Counted from the first letter of the stretch, positions 44,046 through 53,400 are shown. The stretch: 64,000 bases of DNA from Pseudomonas sp. ok272 (GCF_900109995.1 NZ_FOCB01000016.1:48351-112350), one strand, 5' to 3'. Numbers and translations are program-made. Notes: generated by a model not told the origin, from the sequence alone.

Positions 44046-45161
44046 ATGCGTGCAATGCGGAGTGCTTTTGCTCGTTCGGCGGTCACCTCAACCGACCGCA
44101 AACTGATCCCGGGAGCACTGCTGGCGTTGGTGCTGGCGCTGTCCTCTGTCGCGGTCACGGCCAATGGGTTCGTCGACCCCCTCGATCAGCCGGCCAGGTC
44201 GGTGCTCCAGGCGGCGCACAAGCCGCTGCGCGATATCGTCAATACGGGCAAGCGCCTGATTGCGGTCGGCGACAACGGGCTGATCATTTTTTCCGACGAC
44301 CAGGCCGCCACGTGGCGTCAGGCGCAGGTCCCGGTGAGCGTCGATTTTAATGCGGTGTATTTCTCCGATGCGCAGCACGGCTGGGCGGTCGGCCACGGCG
44401 CCGCGATTCTCCACAGCAGCGACGGCGGCGAAACCTGGACGAAGCAGCTCGACGGCCGCCAGCTCGAAGCCATGGTCGTCGACTACTTCAAGGGCGGGCA
44501 GTCGGGCCTGGAGCCTGCGCGCGCCGACAGCTACCTGTCGGCGATCCTTGCCATGAGCCGGCCCGGGCCTGGCCAGTTCTTCATGGGCGTGTGGTTCGAC
44601 GCGTCCGGGCGCAACGGCTATGCCGTCGGTCCTTTCGGACTGATCGTCGGCAGCCACGATGGCGGCAAGACGTGGCAGCCGTGCAATACCCGGATCGACA
44701 ACGATGACCTGCTGCACCTGACCGCCATCGACGAGGTGGGCGGGCGGCTGTTCATCACCGGCGAGCGTGGTCATGTCTGGGTCCTGGAACCCGGCACGGG
44801 GCGCTTCAGCGCGCGGCAGACCGGCTATGAGGGCACCCTGTTCGGTCTCACGGGGGATCAGGGTGCGCTGCTGGCGTATGGGCTGCGCGGGCATGTTTTC
44901 CGCAGCACGGACCAGGGGCAGCACTGGGCCTCGGTGACGAATGACTTCAACAACCTGGTGGTCGCCGGTGCCGCCCTGTCAGGTCAAAAAATGGTGCTGG
45001 TCAGCCAGTCCGCGCAAGTAGCCATGAGCCGCGATCAAGGGGCGACATTCACGCCGCTCGACATCCAGCCGCCAAGCCTGCTCTCCGGCGTGGTGGGGAT
45101 GTCCGGCGACCAGTTGGCGTTGGTCGGCCTCAATGGCGTGACCACCCTGAATTTTAAGTAG
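44046..45161 (+). CDS. YCF48/BNR-repeat protein
   Basis: A 371-residue secreted beta-propeller with a signal peptide (LIPGALLALVLALSSVAVTA). Repeats of the BNR type are visible: ILHSSDGGETWTKQLDG, IVGSHDGGKTWQPCNTR and VFRSTDQGQHWASVTND. Such proteins often scaffold complexes and frequently sit next to MMPL transporters in this arrangement. GCGGAGAACAAC precedes the ATG, nearly the same ribosome-site region as that of the DUF1302 gene. Confidence 0.88.
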   Translation: MRAMRSAFARSAVTSTDRKLIPGALLALVLALSSVAVTANGFVDPLDQPARSVLQAAHKPLRDIVNTGKRLIAVGDNGLIIFSDDQAATWRQAQVPVSVDFNAVYFSDAQHGWAVGHGAAILHSSDGGETWTKQLDGRQLEAMVVDYFKGGQSGLEPARADSYLSAILAMSRPGPGQFFMGVWFDASGRNGYAVGPFGLIVGSHDGGKTWQPCNTRIDNDDLLHLTAIDEVGGRLFITGERGHVWVLEPGTGRFSARQTGYEGTLFGLTGDQGALLAYGLRGHVFRSTDQGQHWASVTNDFNNLVVAGAALSGQKMVLVSQSAQVAMSRDQGATFTPLDIQPPSLLSGVVGMSGDQLALVGLNGVTTLNFK

Positions 45162-45207
45162 AGCCGGGCCGCACGCTCTATCGGGCCTGACTCAGAGGAA
45201 AGATACG

Positions 45208-47733
45208 ATGGCCACATCTCAGGACAACAATGCGACACCGGTGCTGCGCGATCGCGCCCAGTTCGATGTCCACTCGGGTAGCTTTCTCGAACGACTGATC
45301 TTCAATCACCGTCTGTTCTTCGTGGTGCTGTGTTTGGTCCTCACCGTGCTGCTGGGCTACAAGGCCACCGACCTGCGTATCAACGCCAGCTTCGAGCGAA
45401 TGATGCCCAGCTCCCATGAGTTCATCCGCAACTACCTGCGCAACAAGATCGACCTCTCGGCCTTGGGCAACTCGGTGCGGGTGATGGTGGAGAACCCGCG
45501 CGGGACCATCTATGACCCCGCCTACCTGCAAGCGCTCCAGGAGATCAACGACAAGATCAACCTGGCGCCGGGGGTCGATCGTGCCTGGATGCGCTCGTTG
45601 TGGATGCCAGCGGTTCGCTGGAGCGAGGTCACCGAGCTGGGAATGGAAGGTGGCCCGGTCATGCCCAACGATTACAACGGCTCGCTCGAGCAGTTGCAGA
45701 TGCTGCAGGTGAACGTGTTGCGTGGCAATCTGCTCGGCGACCTGGTGTCCCTGGACATGCGTTCCTCGGTGATCCTGGTGCCGTTGATGGACAAGGACCC
45801 GGTCACCGGTGTGGCGTTTGATTACCGACAGTTCTCCGCCTTTCTGGAGAAAGACATTCGTGGGCAGTACGAGGTGCCCGGCGCCGATGGCCTGCCCAAG
45901 GTGCGCGTGCATATCATCGGCTTCGCCAAGCTGGTGGGCGACCTGATCGATGGGCTGACACTGGTCATGGGCTTCTTCGCCGCTTCGGCCGTGATCGTGG
46001 CGCTGGTGATCTTTGGCTACACCCACTGCCTGCGCAGCACCCTGTTGCTGTTGGTGGCTTCGCTCAGTAGCGTGCTCTGGCTACTCGGCCTGATGCAGCT
46101 CCTGGGGTACGAAATCGACCCGTACTCGATCCTGGTGCCGTTCCTGATCTTCGCCATCGGCATGTCCCATGGCGCCCAGAAGATGAACGGGATCATGCAG
46201 GACATTGGCCGGGGCACCGACAAGTATGTGGCGGCGCGCTACACCTTTCGCCGTCTGTTCCTGGCGGGGCTGTCGGCGTTGCTGGCCAATGTCTTCGGCT
46301 TCGCCATCCTGATGGTGATCGACATCCCGGTGATCCGCGACCTGGCGATCACCACCAGCATGGGGGTCTGCGTGCTGATCTTCACGCAACTGATCATGGT
46401 CCCGGTGATGCTCTCCTACGTGGGGGTCAGTCAGTCGGCAGCGCGGCGCAGCGTACGCAACGAAAGCGAGGAGGGAGGGGCAGGCAAAGGCCGGTTCTTC
46501 GACACTATCGGTACGTTGTTGGTCAAGTGCACACGACCGGGACCGGCCCATGTGCTGGTGTTGTTGTCACTGCTGGTGGGGGTCGGGGCTTATCAGGTGC
46601 GTTCCGGGCTGCAGGTCGGCGACCTGGATGCCGGGGCGCCGGAGTTGCGCCCCGAGTCCCGGTACAACCGTGACGTGGCGTTCTTCAACCAGAGCTTTGG
46701 CCGTTCCACCGATCAGTTCGCGGTGATCATCAAGACCCGGCCGGGTGGCTGCTCCACCTTCGAGACCCTGACCGAACTCGACCGCCTGACCCAGATGTTG
46801 CGTGACGTGCCCGGTGTACAGTCGGTCGCCAGCCTGGCCAGCTCCGTGCGGTTCATCAATGCCAGCTATGGTGAGGCGAGCCCGAAGTGGATGAGCATTC
46901 CGCGCCAGGATGAGGTGGCGGCACAGGCTTCGCAGATCGCGACCATGCAATCGCCGGAGCTGGCCAACTTCAGTTGTTCCGTGTCGCCGGTGATCGCCTA
47001 TTTGTCCGACCATCGTGCCGGGACGCTGCAGGGCGTAGTGGACGCCGTACAGGCCTTTGCCAAGCAGCACGACTCCGACGACCGGCAGTTCCTGCTGGCG
47101 GCAGGTCCTGCGGGCATCGAAGCGGCGACCAATCAGGTCGTTGCCGATGCCAGCTCGAAAGTGCTGCTGATGCTCTACGCTTCGGTGGTGTTGCTCTGCC
47201 TGATCGCGTTTCGTAGCTGGCGCGCGGTGCTGGTGGCGCTGATTCCGCTGATCATCACATCGCTGCTGTGCGAAGCACTCATGGTGATCATGGGGATTGG
47301 GGTGAAGGTCGCGACCTTGCCGGTGATTGCCCTGGGGGTGGGCGCCGGCGTGGATTACGCCCTCTACCTGCTCAGCGTGCAGCTGACCTTGCAACGACGC
47401 GGTGCGAGTCTGGAAGAGGCCTATGCCGGTGCCCTGCGCTTTACCGGCAAGGTGGTCGCGCTGGTCGGCTTGACACTGGCGACGGGCGTCCTGACCTGGG
47501 TGTTCTCGCCCATCAAGTTCCAGGCCGACATGGGCATCCTGCTGACGTTCATGTTCCTGTGGAACATGCTCGGGGTTCTTGTGCTGACGCCTGCGCTGTC
47601 GCATTTCCTGCTGCGTGGGGAGACCCGCCAGCCGACGCTCGACAACGCTGGCGATCAGGCGGTCACTGACGTGCAACGGCCCGCGTCCCTCAGCAAGGAG
47701 CTGGCGCAGGAGTCGGCCCTGACGGACCGTTAG
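45208..47733 (+). CDS. MMPL/RND-family transporter
   Basis: An 841-residue RND-superfamily protein of the MMPL type with about 12 membrane helices. Layout: helix 1 (LFFVVLCLVLTVLLGYKA), first periplasmic domain (60-240), helices 2-6 including the conserved SILVPFLIFAIGMSHGAQKM, a second periplasmic domain and helices 7-12 with PVIALGVGAGVDYALYLLSV, whose Asp and Tyr fit the proton-relay region of the family. MMPL proteins move lipids or hydrophobic molecules. With DUF1302, DUF1329 and YCF48 partners it may form an envelope-spanning transport system for steroids; direction is not determined. Confidence 0.92.
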   Translation: MATSQDNNATPVLRDRAQFDVHSGSFLERLIFNHRLFFVVLCLVLTVLLGYKATDLRINASFERMMPSSHEFIRNYLRNKIDLSALGNSVRVMVENPRGTIYDPAYLQALQEINDKINLAPGVDRAWMRSLWMPAVRWSEVTELGMEGGPVMPNDYNGSLEQLQMLQVNVLRGNLLGDLVSLDMRSSVILVPLMDKDPVTGVAFDYRQFSAFLEKDIRGQYEVPGADGLPKVRVHIIGFAKLVGDLIDGLTLVMGFFAASAVIVALVIFGYTHCLRSTLLLLVASLSSVLWLLGLMQLLGYEIDPYSILVPFLIFAIGMSHGAQKMNGIMQDIGRGTDKYVAARYTFRRLFLAGLSALLANVFGFAILMVIDIPVIRDLAITTSMGVCVLIFTQLIMVPVMLSYVGVSQSAARRSVRNESEEGGAGKGRFFDTIGTLLVKCTRPGPAHVLVLLSLLVGVGAYQVRSGLQVGDLDAGAPELRPESRYNRDVAFFNQSFGRSTDQFAVIIKTRPGGCSTFETLTELDRLTQMLRDVPGVQSVASLASSVRFINASYGEASPKWMSIPRQDEVAAQASQIATMQSPELANFSCSVSPVIAYLSDHRAGTLQGVVDAVQAFAKQHDSDDRQFLLAAGPAGIEAATNQVVADASSKVLLMLYASVVLLCLIAFRSWRAVLVALIPLIITSLLCEALMVIMGIGVKVATLPVIALGVGAGVDYALYLLSVQLTLQRRGASLEEAYAGALRFTGKVVALVGLTLATGVLTWVFSPIKFQADMGILLTFMFLWNMLGVLVLTPALSHFLLRGETRQPTLDNAGDQAVTDVQRPASLSKELAQESALTDR

Positions 47734-47800
47734 CGATACTTTCAGGCGCTGGGGGCGTCGCTTCCCGGGCCCAGTCAACCCTGCAACAAGGAGCCTAGTT

Positions 47801-48574
47801 ATGACCACCGCATCGCGCTTCCAGAACAAGAACATCATCGTCACGGGCGGGGCTTCCGGTATTGGCCGGGCGACTGTGATCCGCCTGGTCGGCGAAGGGG
47901 GCACAGTGCTTGCCGTCGACCTCGATGAAGCGGGGCTGCAGGAAACCCTGGCGCAGGCCAACGCGGTGGAGAATGGCGGCCGGGCGTTCGCGGCCAGGCT
48001 GTCGATCACTGACGAGCAGGCCGTGCGCAGTACGGTGCAGCGCTTTGCCCAAGACCAGGGTCGCCTGGATGTGCTGGTCAACATGGCGGGGGTGCTGTGT
48101 TCCACTCACACCACCGAGACCTCGTTCGAGGATTTCATGCGGGTCGTTCAGATCAACCTGGGCGGCACCTTCCTGTGCTGCCGCGAAGCCTTGCCTTTTC
48201 TGTTGGAAAGCAAAGGCAACATCGTCAATGCGGCCTCCACCTCGGCATTTTTTGGCCATCCCTATATGGCCGCGTATTCGGCCAGCAAGGGCGGCGTGGC
48301 GGCGCTGACCCAGGCGCTCTCGCGTGAGTACATCAAGCGCGGCGTGCGGGTGAATGCCGTGGCGCCGGGCGGCATCGCGACACCGATGGTGGCGGCCCAG
48401 GCGCAGGGCTTCCCGGCGCAGGCCGACCTTTCTCTGTTCATGCACTTGACTCGCCCGGACCGCAAGCTGGGCGCGCCCCAGGAAGTGGCTGCGGTGATCG
48501 CCATGCTGGCCAGCGATGACGGTGCCTTCGTCAACGGTGCCGTGCTGCGTATCGATGGCGGCACCCATGGTTGA
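47801..48574 (+). CDS. Short-chain dehydrogenase/reductase (hydroxysteroid dehydrogenase candidate)
   Basis: A 257-residue classical SDR: TGGASGIGRATVIRL cofactor loop, AVDLDEAG acidic residue favouring NAD(H), NMAG in place of NNAG (VLVNMAGVLCSTHT), catalytic Ser in NAASTSAFFGH and YSASKGGVAAL. AAGGAG precedes the ATG. The position in the transport/redox operon suggests oxidation of a steroid hydroxyl. The substituted NMAG motif is slightly unusual. Confidence 0.88.
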   Translation: MTTASRFQNKNIIVTGGASGIGRATVIRLVGEGGTVLAVDLDEAGLQETLAQANAVENGGRAFAARLSITDEQAVRSTVQRFAQDQGRLDVLVNMAGVLCSTHTTETSFEDFMRVVQINLGGTFLCCREALPFLLESKGNIVNAASTSAFFGHPYMAAYSASKGGVAALTQALSREYIKRGVRVNAVAPGGIATPMVAAQAQGFPAQADLSLFMHLTRPDRKLGAPQEVAAVIAMLASDDGAFVNGAVLRIDGGTHG

Positions 48575-49823
48575 GGGCATGGACACGGTGAGCATCAGGG
48601 GCGCCGAGGTGCGGTCTGCCTTTTCCTCGCTCAAGCTGGGCCCGCTCACCTTGCGCAACCGTTTCATCAAGGCGGGCGCCAACGAGGGAATGACGCCCGA
48701 CGGTCTGCCTACCCAGGCGCTGGTCAAGCACCATCGCGATATTGCCGCGGGCGGGGTGGGCATGACCACCGTCGCCTATGGCGCGGTGTCGGCCGAAGGG
48801 CGAACCTTCCACCATCAGATCCACATGACGCGAGAGACGGTACGCCACTTGCGGGTGCTGACCGATGCCGTCCACGCCGAGGGGGCCGCAGCCTGCCTGC
48901 AGATCACCCATGGCGGCTCCTTTACGCTGCTCAAGCCGGCGCGAGGCTACCCGCGGACGGCCTCTTCGGGATTCAATGCCTTTGGCGCCCTGCATGGCAT
49001 CCTGTTCCAGAGGGCGATGGACGAGGCCGACCTGCATCGCGTCGCCAATGAGTTCGCCGAGGCGGCCATCCTGGCGCGGGAGGCCGGGTTCGACGCGGTC
49101 GAGATCCATATGGGCCATGGCTACCTGCTGAATCAGTTCCTATCGCCCCTGAGCAATCGGCGCAGTGACCGCTATGGCGGCAGTGTCGAGGCCCGCAACC
49201 GCTTTCCGGCCATGGTGCTGCGGCGGGTCAAGGACGCTGTCGGTGGGCGGCTGGCGGTGACCTGCAAGATCAATCAAACCGATGCGGCCCGCGGTGGCAT
49301 CGATGTGCAGCAGGCGGGCGTCACGGCCCGCGCCCTCGAACGAGATGGCGCGGACCTGCTGACGCTCAGTGGCGGCCACAACCTGTATAGCCCTTGGGCG
49401 TTGTTCGGCAGCCCGATGCCCATTGCCGACATGCAGGCGCATGCGCGAGGACTGTCGCGCATCGGCCCTTGGGTGCTGGGGCTGCAACAGCCCAAGAACC
49501 TGTCTTTTCGCGAGCTGTACTTTCTTGAGAGTGCCCGTCGGATCCGCCAAGCCGTCTCCCTGCCGCTGGCGCTGGTGGGTGGGGTCAAGTCGCTTGAGTC
49601 TGCGCAGCGGGTGATTGAGGAGGGGTTCGACGCCATTGCCTTGGCCAGGGTTCTCATCCACGACGCCGCTTTCGTCAACAAGCTTGCCGACGGGCGGCTG
49701 GTGCGTTCGGGCTGCACCAGTTGCAACCGTTGTGTGATGGGGATTTATGACCCCGGCGGGGTGCGTTGCGTGCTGAACGGGGCCAATGATCCGCGCCTCA
49801 GCAGAGCGCTAGCGGCGGATTGA
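48567..49823 (+). CDS. Old-yellow-enzyme-like NADH:flavin oxidoreductase with C-terminal cysteine cluster
   Basis: About 418 residues of OYE/2,4-dienoyl-CoA reductase TIM barrel: LTLRNRFIKAGANEGMTPDG, GFDAVEIHMGHGYLLNQFLS, SNRRSDRYGGSVEARNRFP and LPLALVGGVKSLESAQRVIE. The HMGHGYLL segment has His where many relatives have HxAHGYL. The end carries CTSCNRC and a fourth Cys 12 residues later, as in the [4Fe-4S] site of DCR/BaiH-type enzymes, but the usual extra FAD/NADPH domains are missing. It probably reduces an enone or dienone. Either of two nearby ATGs (48567, overlapping the SDR stop, or 48579) could be the start. Confidence 0.85.
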   Translation: MVEGMDTVSIRGAEVRSAFSSLKLGPLTLRNRFIKAGANEGMTPDGLPTQALVKHHRDIAAGGVGMTTVAYGAVSAEGRTFHHQIHMTRETVRHLRVLTDAVHAEGAAACLQITHGGSFTLLKPARGYPRTASSGFNAFGALHGILFQRAMDEADLHRVANEFAEAAILAREAGFDAVEIHMGHGYLLNQFLSPLSNRRSDRYGGSVEARNRFPAMVLRRVKDAVGGRLAVTCKINQTDAARGGIDVQQAGVTARALERDGADLLTLSGGHNLYSPWALFGSPMPIADMQAHARGLSRIGPWVLGLQQPKNLSFRELYFLESARRIRQAVSLPLALVGGVKSLESAQRVIEEGFDAIALARVLIHDAAFVNKLADGRLVRSGCTSCNRCVMGIYDPGGVRCVLNGANDPRLSRALAAD

Positions 49824-49880
49824 CGGCAAGGTTGGGTTGACGTAAATAACTGCAAACAACAATAACGAGAGGTGATCGTG

Positions 49881-51134
49881 ATGCATGCTCGGAAGACATC
49901 GCGCGCAGTGAGCCCAAGTAAGCAGAGCGGCCCCGCGGTATGGGAGTGCCTGCCGGCCATCTTCCCCAGGCCGGGGGCGCGCACCTTGGAAATGGATCTC
50001 CAGGAGCTCGAGGAAATAGTCGGGCGGGTCGACCAGAATCGGATGACGCTCGCCATCTACCGTGGCCTGCTGGGCGATGACCCCTGGCGCGACACGGTGC
50101 GCCACCTCGCCGCCTATATGGAGTCCTCCAGCGCGGTCATCGTGATTCGACCGTCCACCCGCTCGGACCTGGGGTTCCTGGTATGCCAGCCACAGAATCC
50201 TGACGTCGAGCATGCGTATCGCTCGCATTTCTGGACCCTGGACCCGTTCCTGGAACTGCCGATTGGCCGGGTGATGACCATCAATGATCACCTCGGGATG
50301 GACAATTGGCTGGCATCGGACTTCTATCAGCAATTCATGGGGCAGGGCGGGCCGATCCATGGCCTGGGCGTCAATATCGTTTCGACTAACGGTACCGTCT
50401 GTCGCATTCGTATGTACCGCATGCCCAGCCAACCGGCGTTCACCGAGCACGACAAGCGTCGTTTGAACGACCTGCTGGAGCATTTCAATCAGGCGCTGAA
50501 CCTGGCCACCCGTATCGAGTTGCAGGTGACCCAGACCGAGCTTTATGAGGATGCACTCGATCGGTTGCACATCAGTGTGATCGTGCTCGACGAGAACCAG
50601 CAGGTGCTGCGCTGCAACCACATGGCCAAGTCAATCCTCAATGACAGCGATGGCCTGAAGTGGGCGGGCAATGGCGTGGAGGCCTACTACCGCAACGAGC
50701 GCAGGTTGCTTGATGACCTGATCCACTCGGCGGGCCCGACGGCGCAGGTGATGTCCATCTCCCGGGCCTCCGGCAAGCGCAAGCTGGGGTTGGTGGTCAG
50801 GAGCATCCCCTTGCGCGAGGAGTCCGAAGGCAAGTGCCGCCCGGCCTGGGTGATCTTCGTCTGCGATCCCGATGCGCAAACCACGGCGCCGCGCGAAATC
50901 ATGCGTCAGGTGTTCGAGTTCACGCCGGCCGAGGCGAACCTGGCGATGGAATTGGCTAACGGTCTGTCATTGGATGAGGCCGCGGAGTTGCTGGGGATCC
51001 GCCGCAATACCGCACGCACGCACCTGCGCGCAATCTTCGCCAAGGCCGGGGTGACTCGACAGGCGGAGTTGGTCAGGTTGGTGCTCAATGGGGTGGTCGG
51101 TCTTTCAAGCCCCAGTCCCAGCCCGGCAGGCTAG
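49881..51134 (+). CDS. LuxR-family regulator, TesR-like
   Basis: A 417-residue regulator with a C-terminal LuxR helix-turn-helix (about 345-405; EFTPAEANLAMELANGLSLD, EAAELLGIRRNTARTHLRAI) and a long N-terminal region (30-330) with PAS-like stretches (LHISVIVLDENQQVLRCNHM) that may bind a steroid. Comamonas TesR, a LuxR-type activator of testosterone genes, has this general form and position. Likely controls the 19-bp sites found before five units of the cluster. The ATG nine bases after the first GTG is preferred because GAGAGG is then eight bases upstream. Confidence 0.82.
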   Translation: MHARKTSRAVSPSKQSGPAVWECLPAIFPRPGARTLEMDLQELEEIVGRVDQNRMTLAIYRGLLGDDPWRDTVRHLAAYMESSSAVIVIRPSTRSDLGFLVCQPQNPDVEHAYRSHFWTLDPFLELPIGRVMTINDHLGMDNWLASDFYQQFMGQGGPIHGLGVNIVSTNGTVCRIRMYRMPSQPAFTEHDKRRLNDLLEHFNQALNLATRIELQVTQTELYEDALDRLHISVIVLDENQQVLRCNHMAKSILNDSDGLKWAGNGVEAYYRNERRLLDDLIHSAGPTAQVMSISRASGKRKLGLVVRSIPLREESEGKCRPAWVIFVCDPDAQTTAPREIMRQVFEFTPAEANLAMELANGLSLDEAAELLGIRRNTARTHLRAIFAKAGVTRQAELVRLVLNGVVGLSSPSPSPAG

Positions 51135-51369
51135 TGGGTAAAGGCAGGCGCTCATTGCGGTTCGCGCAATGGCGCCCGCGCCCGCTGGCGTACCCCATCG
51201 CTAAGATCGCGTAGCGCGCCCACGCGCATCGCTTGCCGCTAACGCAGCCTGCCTGGCTGTTTCCCTCGCTGTCTTTCCCCGCCGGTCTCCCTGCTCATCT
51301 GCCGCGGTCGATGAGTGGTGCCTGCCTGGGCTCAGTGGTCGTGGACCGTGAGCCAATTTTTTTTTGCGT

Positions 51370-51388
51370 CTACTGCATGCGGATCATG
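51370..51388 (+). promoter_or_regulatory. Candidate steroid-regulon operator upstream of tesD
   Basis: CTACTGCATGCGGATCATG, ending 56 bases before the tesD ATG. It matches 16 of 19 positions of the tesH copy. It lies in a 310-base gap between the LuxR gene and tesD where nothing else is recognised. Confidence 0.7.
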
Positions 51389-51444
51389 CGCAGTGCGCGT
51401 TCGCCCCAGCATAGTCAGGCCATAACAACAGAGGGAGAACGGCT

Positions 51445-52296
51445 ATGTCTTCGCAATCAAACACCCTTCAGTCGCCGATTCCGGTGGGCCATTTCATTGA
51501 AGTGCGCGACGCCTATCGCCTGCACTGTCACGAAGTCGGCCAGGCCTCGGCGCAGCGTCCGACTCTGGTCTTCCTGCACGGCAGCGGGCCAGGCGCGAGC
51601 GGCTACAGCAACTTCCACCTGAATTTCCCATTCTTCGCCGAGCAAGGCTTCCACGTGCTGGTTCCAGACTTTCTGGGCTACGGGCTTTCGGACAAACCAG
51701 AGGACGTCCAGTACACCTCCACCCTGCACGTGGAGTTGCTGCATGAGGTGCTGCGCAAGAAGAACGTGACCCGGGCGGTGCTGGTCGGCAACTCCATGGG
51801 CGGAGCCATCGCGTTCCAGTACGGCCTGACCTACCCGGAGCAGATCGACAAGCTGGTGGTGATGGGGCCGGGTGGCGTCGAGGATCCGGCATTGTGGGCC
51901 GCCCAGATGAGCGGGCTGCGCTGCATGGGCGCCTTTATTGCGGGGCGCAAGACTGATCGGGAATCCTTCCGCGAGCTGCTGCATCACATCGTCGCCTCGG
52001 CGCCGACCATCACCGAGGAGATCATCGATTCGCGTCTGCCGATCTGGCTCGAACAACCCTTGGCGGTGTACGCCACGATAAAGGTCGAGGTGCTCACCGA
52101 GCGCCTGGGCGAGCTGAAGATGCCGGTGCTGTGCCTGTGGGGGCAGAAGGACAACTTCCTGCCGGTGCGCCATGCCCTGATCGTCGCGGAACGAGTCCCG
52201 GATGTGCGGGTGGTGATCTCCGGGCGCTCGGGGCACTGGTTCATGCTCGAAGAACCGGACTACTTCAATCGGGAAGTCCTCGACTTCCTCGGCTGA
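51445..52296 (+). CDS. tesD: Meta-cleavage product hydrolase (TesD/HsaD-like)
   Basis: A 283-residue alpha/beta-hydrolase that splits the ring-cleaved 4,9-DSHA into 2-hydroxyhexa-2,4-dienoate and the C/D-ring acid (HIP/DOHNAA). Catalytic triad: Ser117 in VGNSMGGA, Asp236 in WGQKDNFLP, His264 in SGHWFMLEEP. The oxyanion segment HGSGPGASGYSNF is typical of C-C hydrolases (BphD, HsaD). GAGGGAG precedes the ATG. First gene of the tesD-kshB-tesB-tesA2-kshA-tesI series. Confidence 0.95.
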   Translation: MSSQSNTLQSPIPVGHFIEVRDAYRLHCHEVGQASAQRPTLVFLHGSGPGASGYSNFHLNFPFFAEQGFHVLVPDFLGYGLSDKPEDVQYTSTLHVELLHEVLRKKNVTRAVLVGNSMGGAIAFQYGLTYPEQIDKLVVMGPGGVEDPALWAAQMSGLRCMGAFIAGRKTDRESFRELLHHIVASAPTITEEIIDSRLPIWLEQPLAVYATIKVEVLTERLGELKMPVLCLWGQKDNFLPVRHALIVAERVPDVRVVISGRSGHWFMLEEPDYFNREVLDFLG

Positions 52297-52368
52297 GCCA
52301 GGGAGTGCCCTGCGGTCGCAGGGCACGTGAAGGAGCCCGGCTCCGTTGCTAGCGCAAGAGTTGAAGTC

Positions 52369-53400
52369 ATGTCGACGTCTCTTTATCACCACCTGCAGGT
52401 TGTCGAGGTCATCGAGGAAACCCACGATAGCAAATCGATCGTGTTCGCCTCCCCCGCGCAGCCACGGGCATTCGCTTACAAGCCGGGGCAGTTCTTGACA
52501 CTGCGTATCCCGGTCCAGGGGCGGAGCATCGCGCGTTGCTATTCACTGGCCAGTGCACCCGCGGTGGACGGTGCACTGAAGGTCACCGTCAAGCGTGTAC
52601 GCGATGGCCTGGGCTCCAACTGGATCTGGAACAACCTGCGCGCTGGCGACACCTTGGAGGTCTTGCCGCCGGCAGGGGTGTTCTGCCCCGTGTCGCTGGA
52701 TGTCGATTTCCTCATGTTCGCGGGCGGCAGCGGTATCACGCCGATGATGTCGATCATCAAGTCCTGCCTGCACCAGGGTAGCGGTCGGGTTTACCTGTTC
52801 TACGCCAACCGCGATGAGCGCTCGGTGATCTTCGCCGATGAGTTGCAGCAACTGGCGCGTGCGTACCCGCAACGCCTCACGGTCATGCACTGGCTGGAGT
52901 CCGTCCAGGGGCTGCCGACGTCGGCGCAACTGGCCGGTCTCTGTCGCGGGCAGTCGGATGCGCACGCCTTCGTGTGTGGCCCCGGTCCCTTCATGGACGC
53001 CGTGGAGCAGACGCTGCTGGCGCAGAACGTGGCGCGCAGCCGGATTCATATCGAGCGGTTTGTTTCGCTGAGCAGCGACCCAGGTGTCTTGGCCGATGCG
53101 CCGTTGGTCGCTGCCGATGGCCCGCAGGTCGAACTCATGGCCCAGCTCGACGGCGAGCGTCACGCGCTGGCCTGGAATCCGGCTGTGGATTTATTGGATG
53201 CGCTACTCGGTGCGGGTGTTGGTGCGCCCTTTTCCTGCCGCGAAGGGCGCTGCAGTGCCTGTATGTGCCGGGTGACGGAGGGTGAGGTGAGCATGCGTAG
53301 CAACGAGGTGCTCAGTGCCGCCGACCTGGCCGGGGGCTGGGTGCTGTCCTGTCAGGCGCGCCCGATCAGCGACAAAGTTTCGATCAGCTTCGACGGCTGA
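52369..53400 (+). CDS. kshB: 3-ketosteroid 9-alpha-hydroxylase reductase (KshB-like)
   Basis: A 343-residue class IA-type reductase: FAD-binding barrel (residues 5-105; FLTLRIPVQGRSIARCYSLA), NAD-binding domain (110-235; LMFAGGSGITPMMSIIKS, FVCGPGPFMDAV) and C-terminal plant-type [2Fe-2S] ferredoxin with C-x4-C-x2-C (FSCREGRCSACMCRV) and a distant fourth Cys (VLSCQARP). This order and length match KshB, which passes electrons from NADH to KshA. The inner ATG is preferred over a GTG 14 codons upstream because family N-termini begin here. Confidence 0.93.
   Translation: MSTSLYHHLQVVEVIEETHDSKSIVFASPAQPRAFAYKPGQFLTLRIPVQGRSIARCYSLASAPAVDGALKVTVKRVRDGLGSNWIWNNLRAGDTLEVLPPAGVFCPVSLDVDFLMFAGGSGITPMMSIIKSCLHQGSGRVYLFYANRDERSVIFADELQQLARAYPQRLTVMHWLESVQGLPTSAQLAGLCRGQSDAHAFVCGPGPFMDAVEQTLLAQNVARSRIHIERFVSLSSDPGVLADAPLVAADGPQVELMAQLDGERHALAWNPAVDLLDALLGAGVGAPFSCREGRCSACMCRVTEGEVSMRSNEVLSAADLAGGWVLSCQARPISDKVSISFDG

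Noticed and set aside
49846..49860. Possible sixth copy of the steroid-regulon motif before the LuxR gene (aactgcaaacaac)
   Set aside because: Only the ACTGCAAAC core matches and it is too close to the start codon compared with the other copies.
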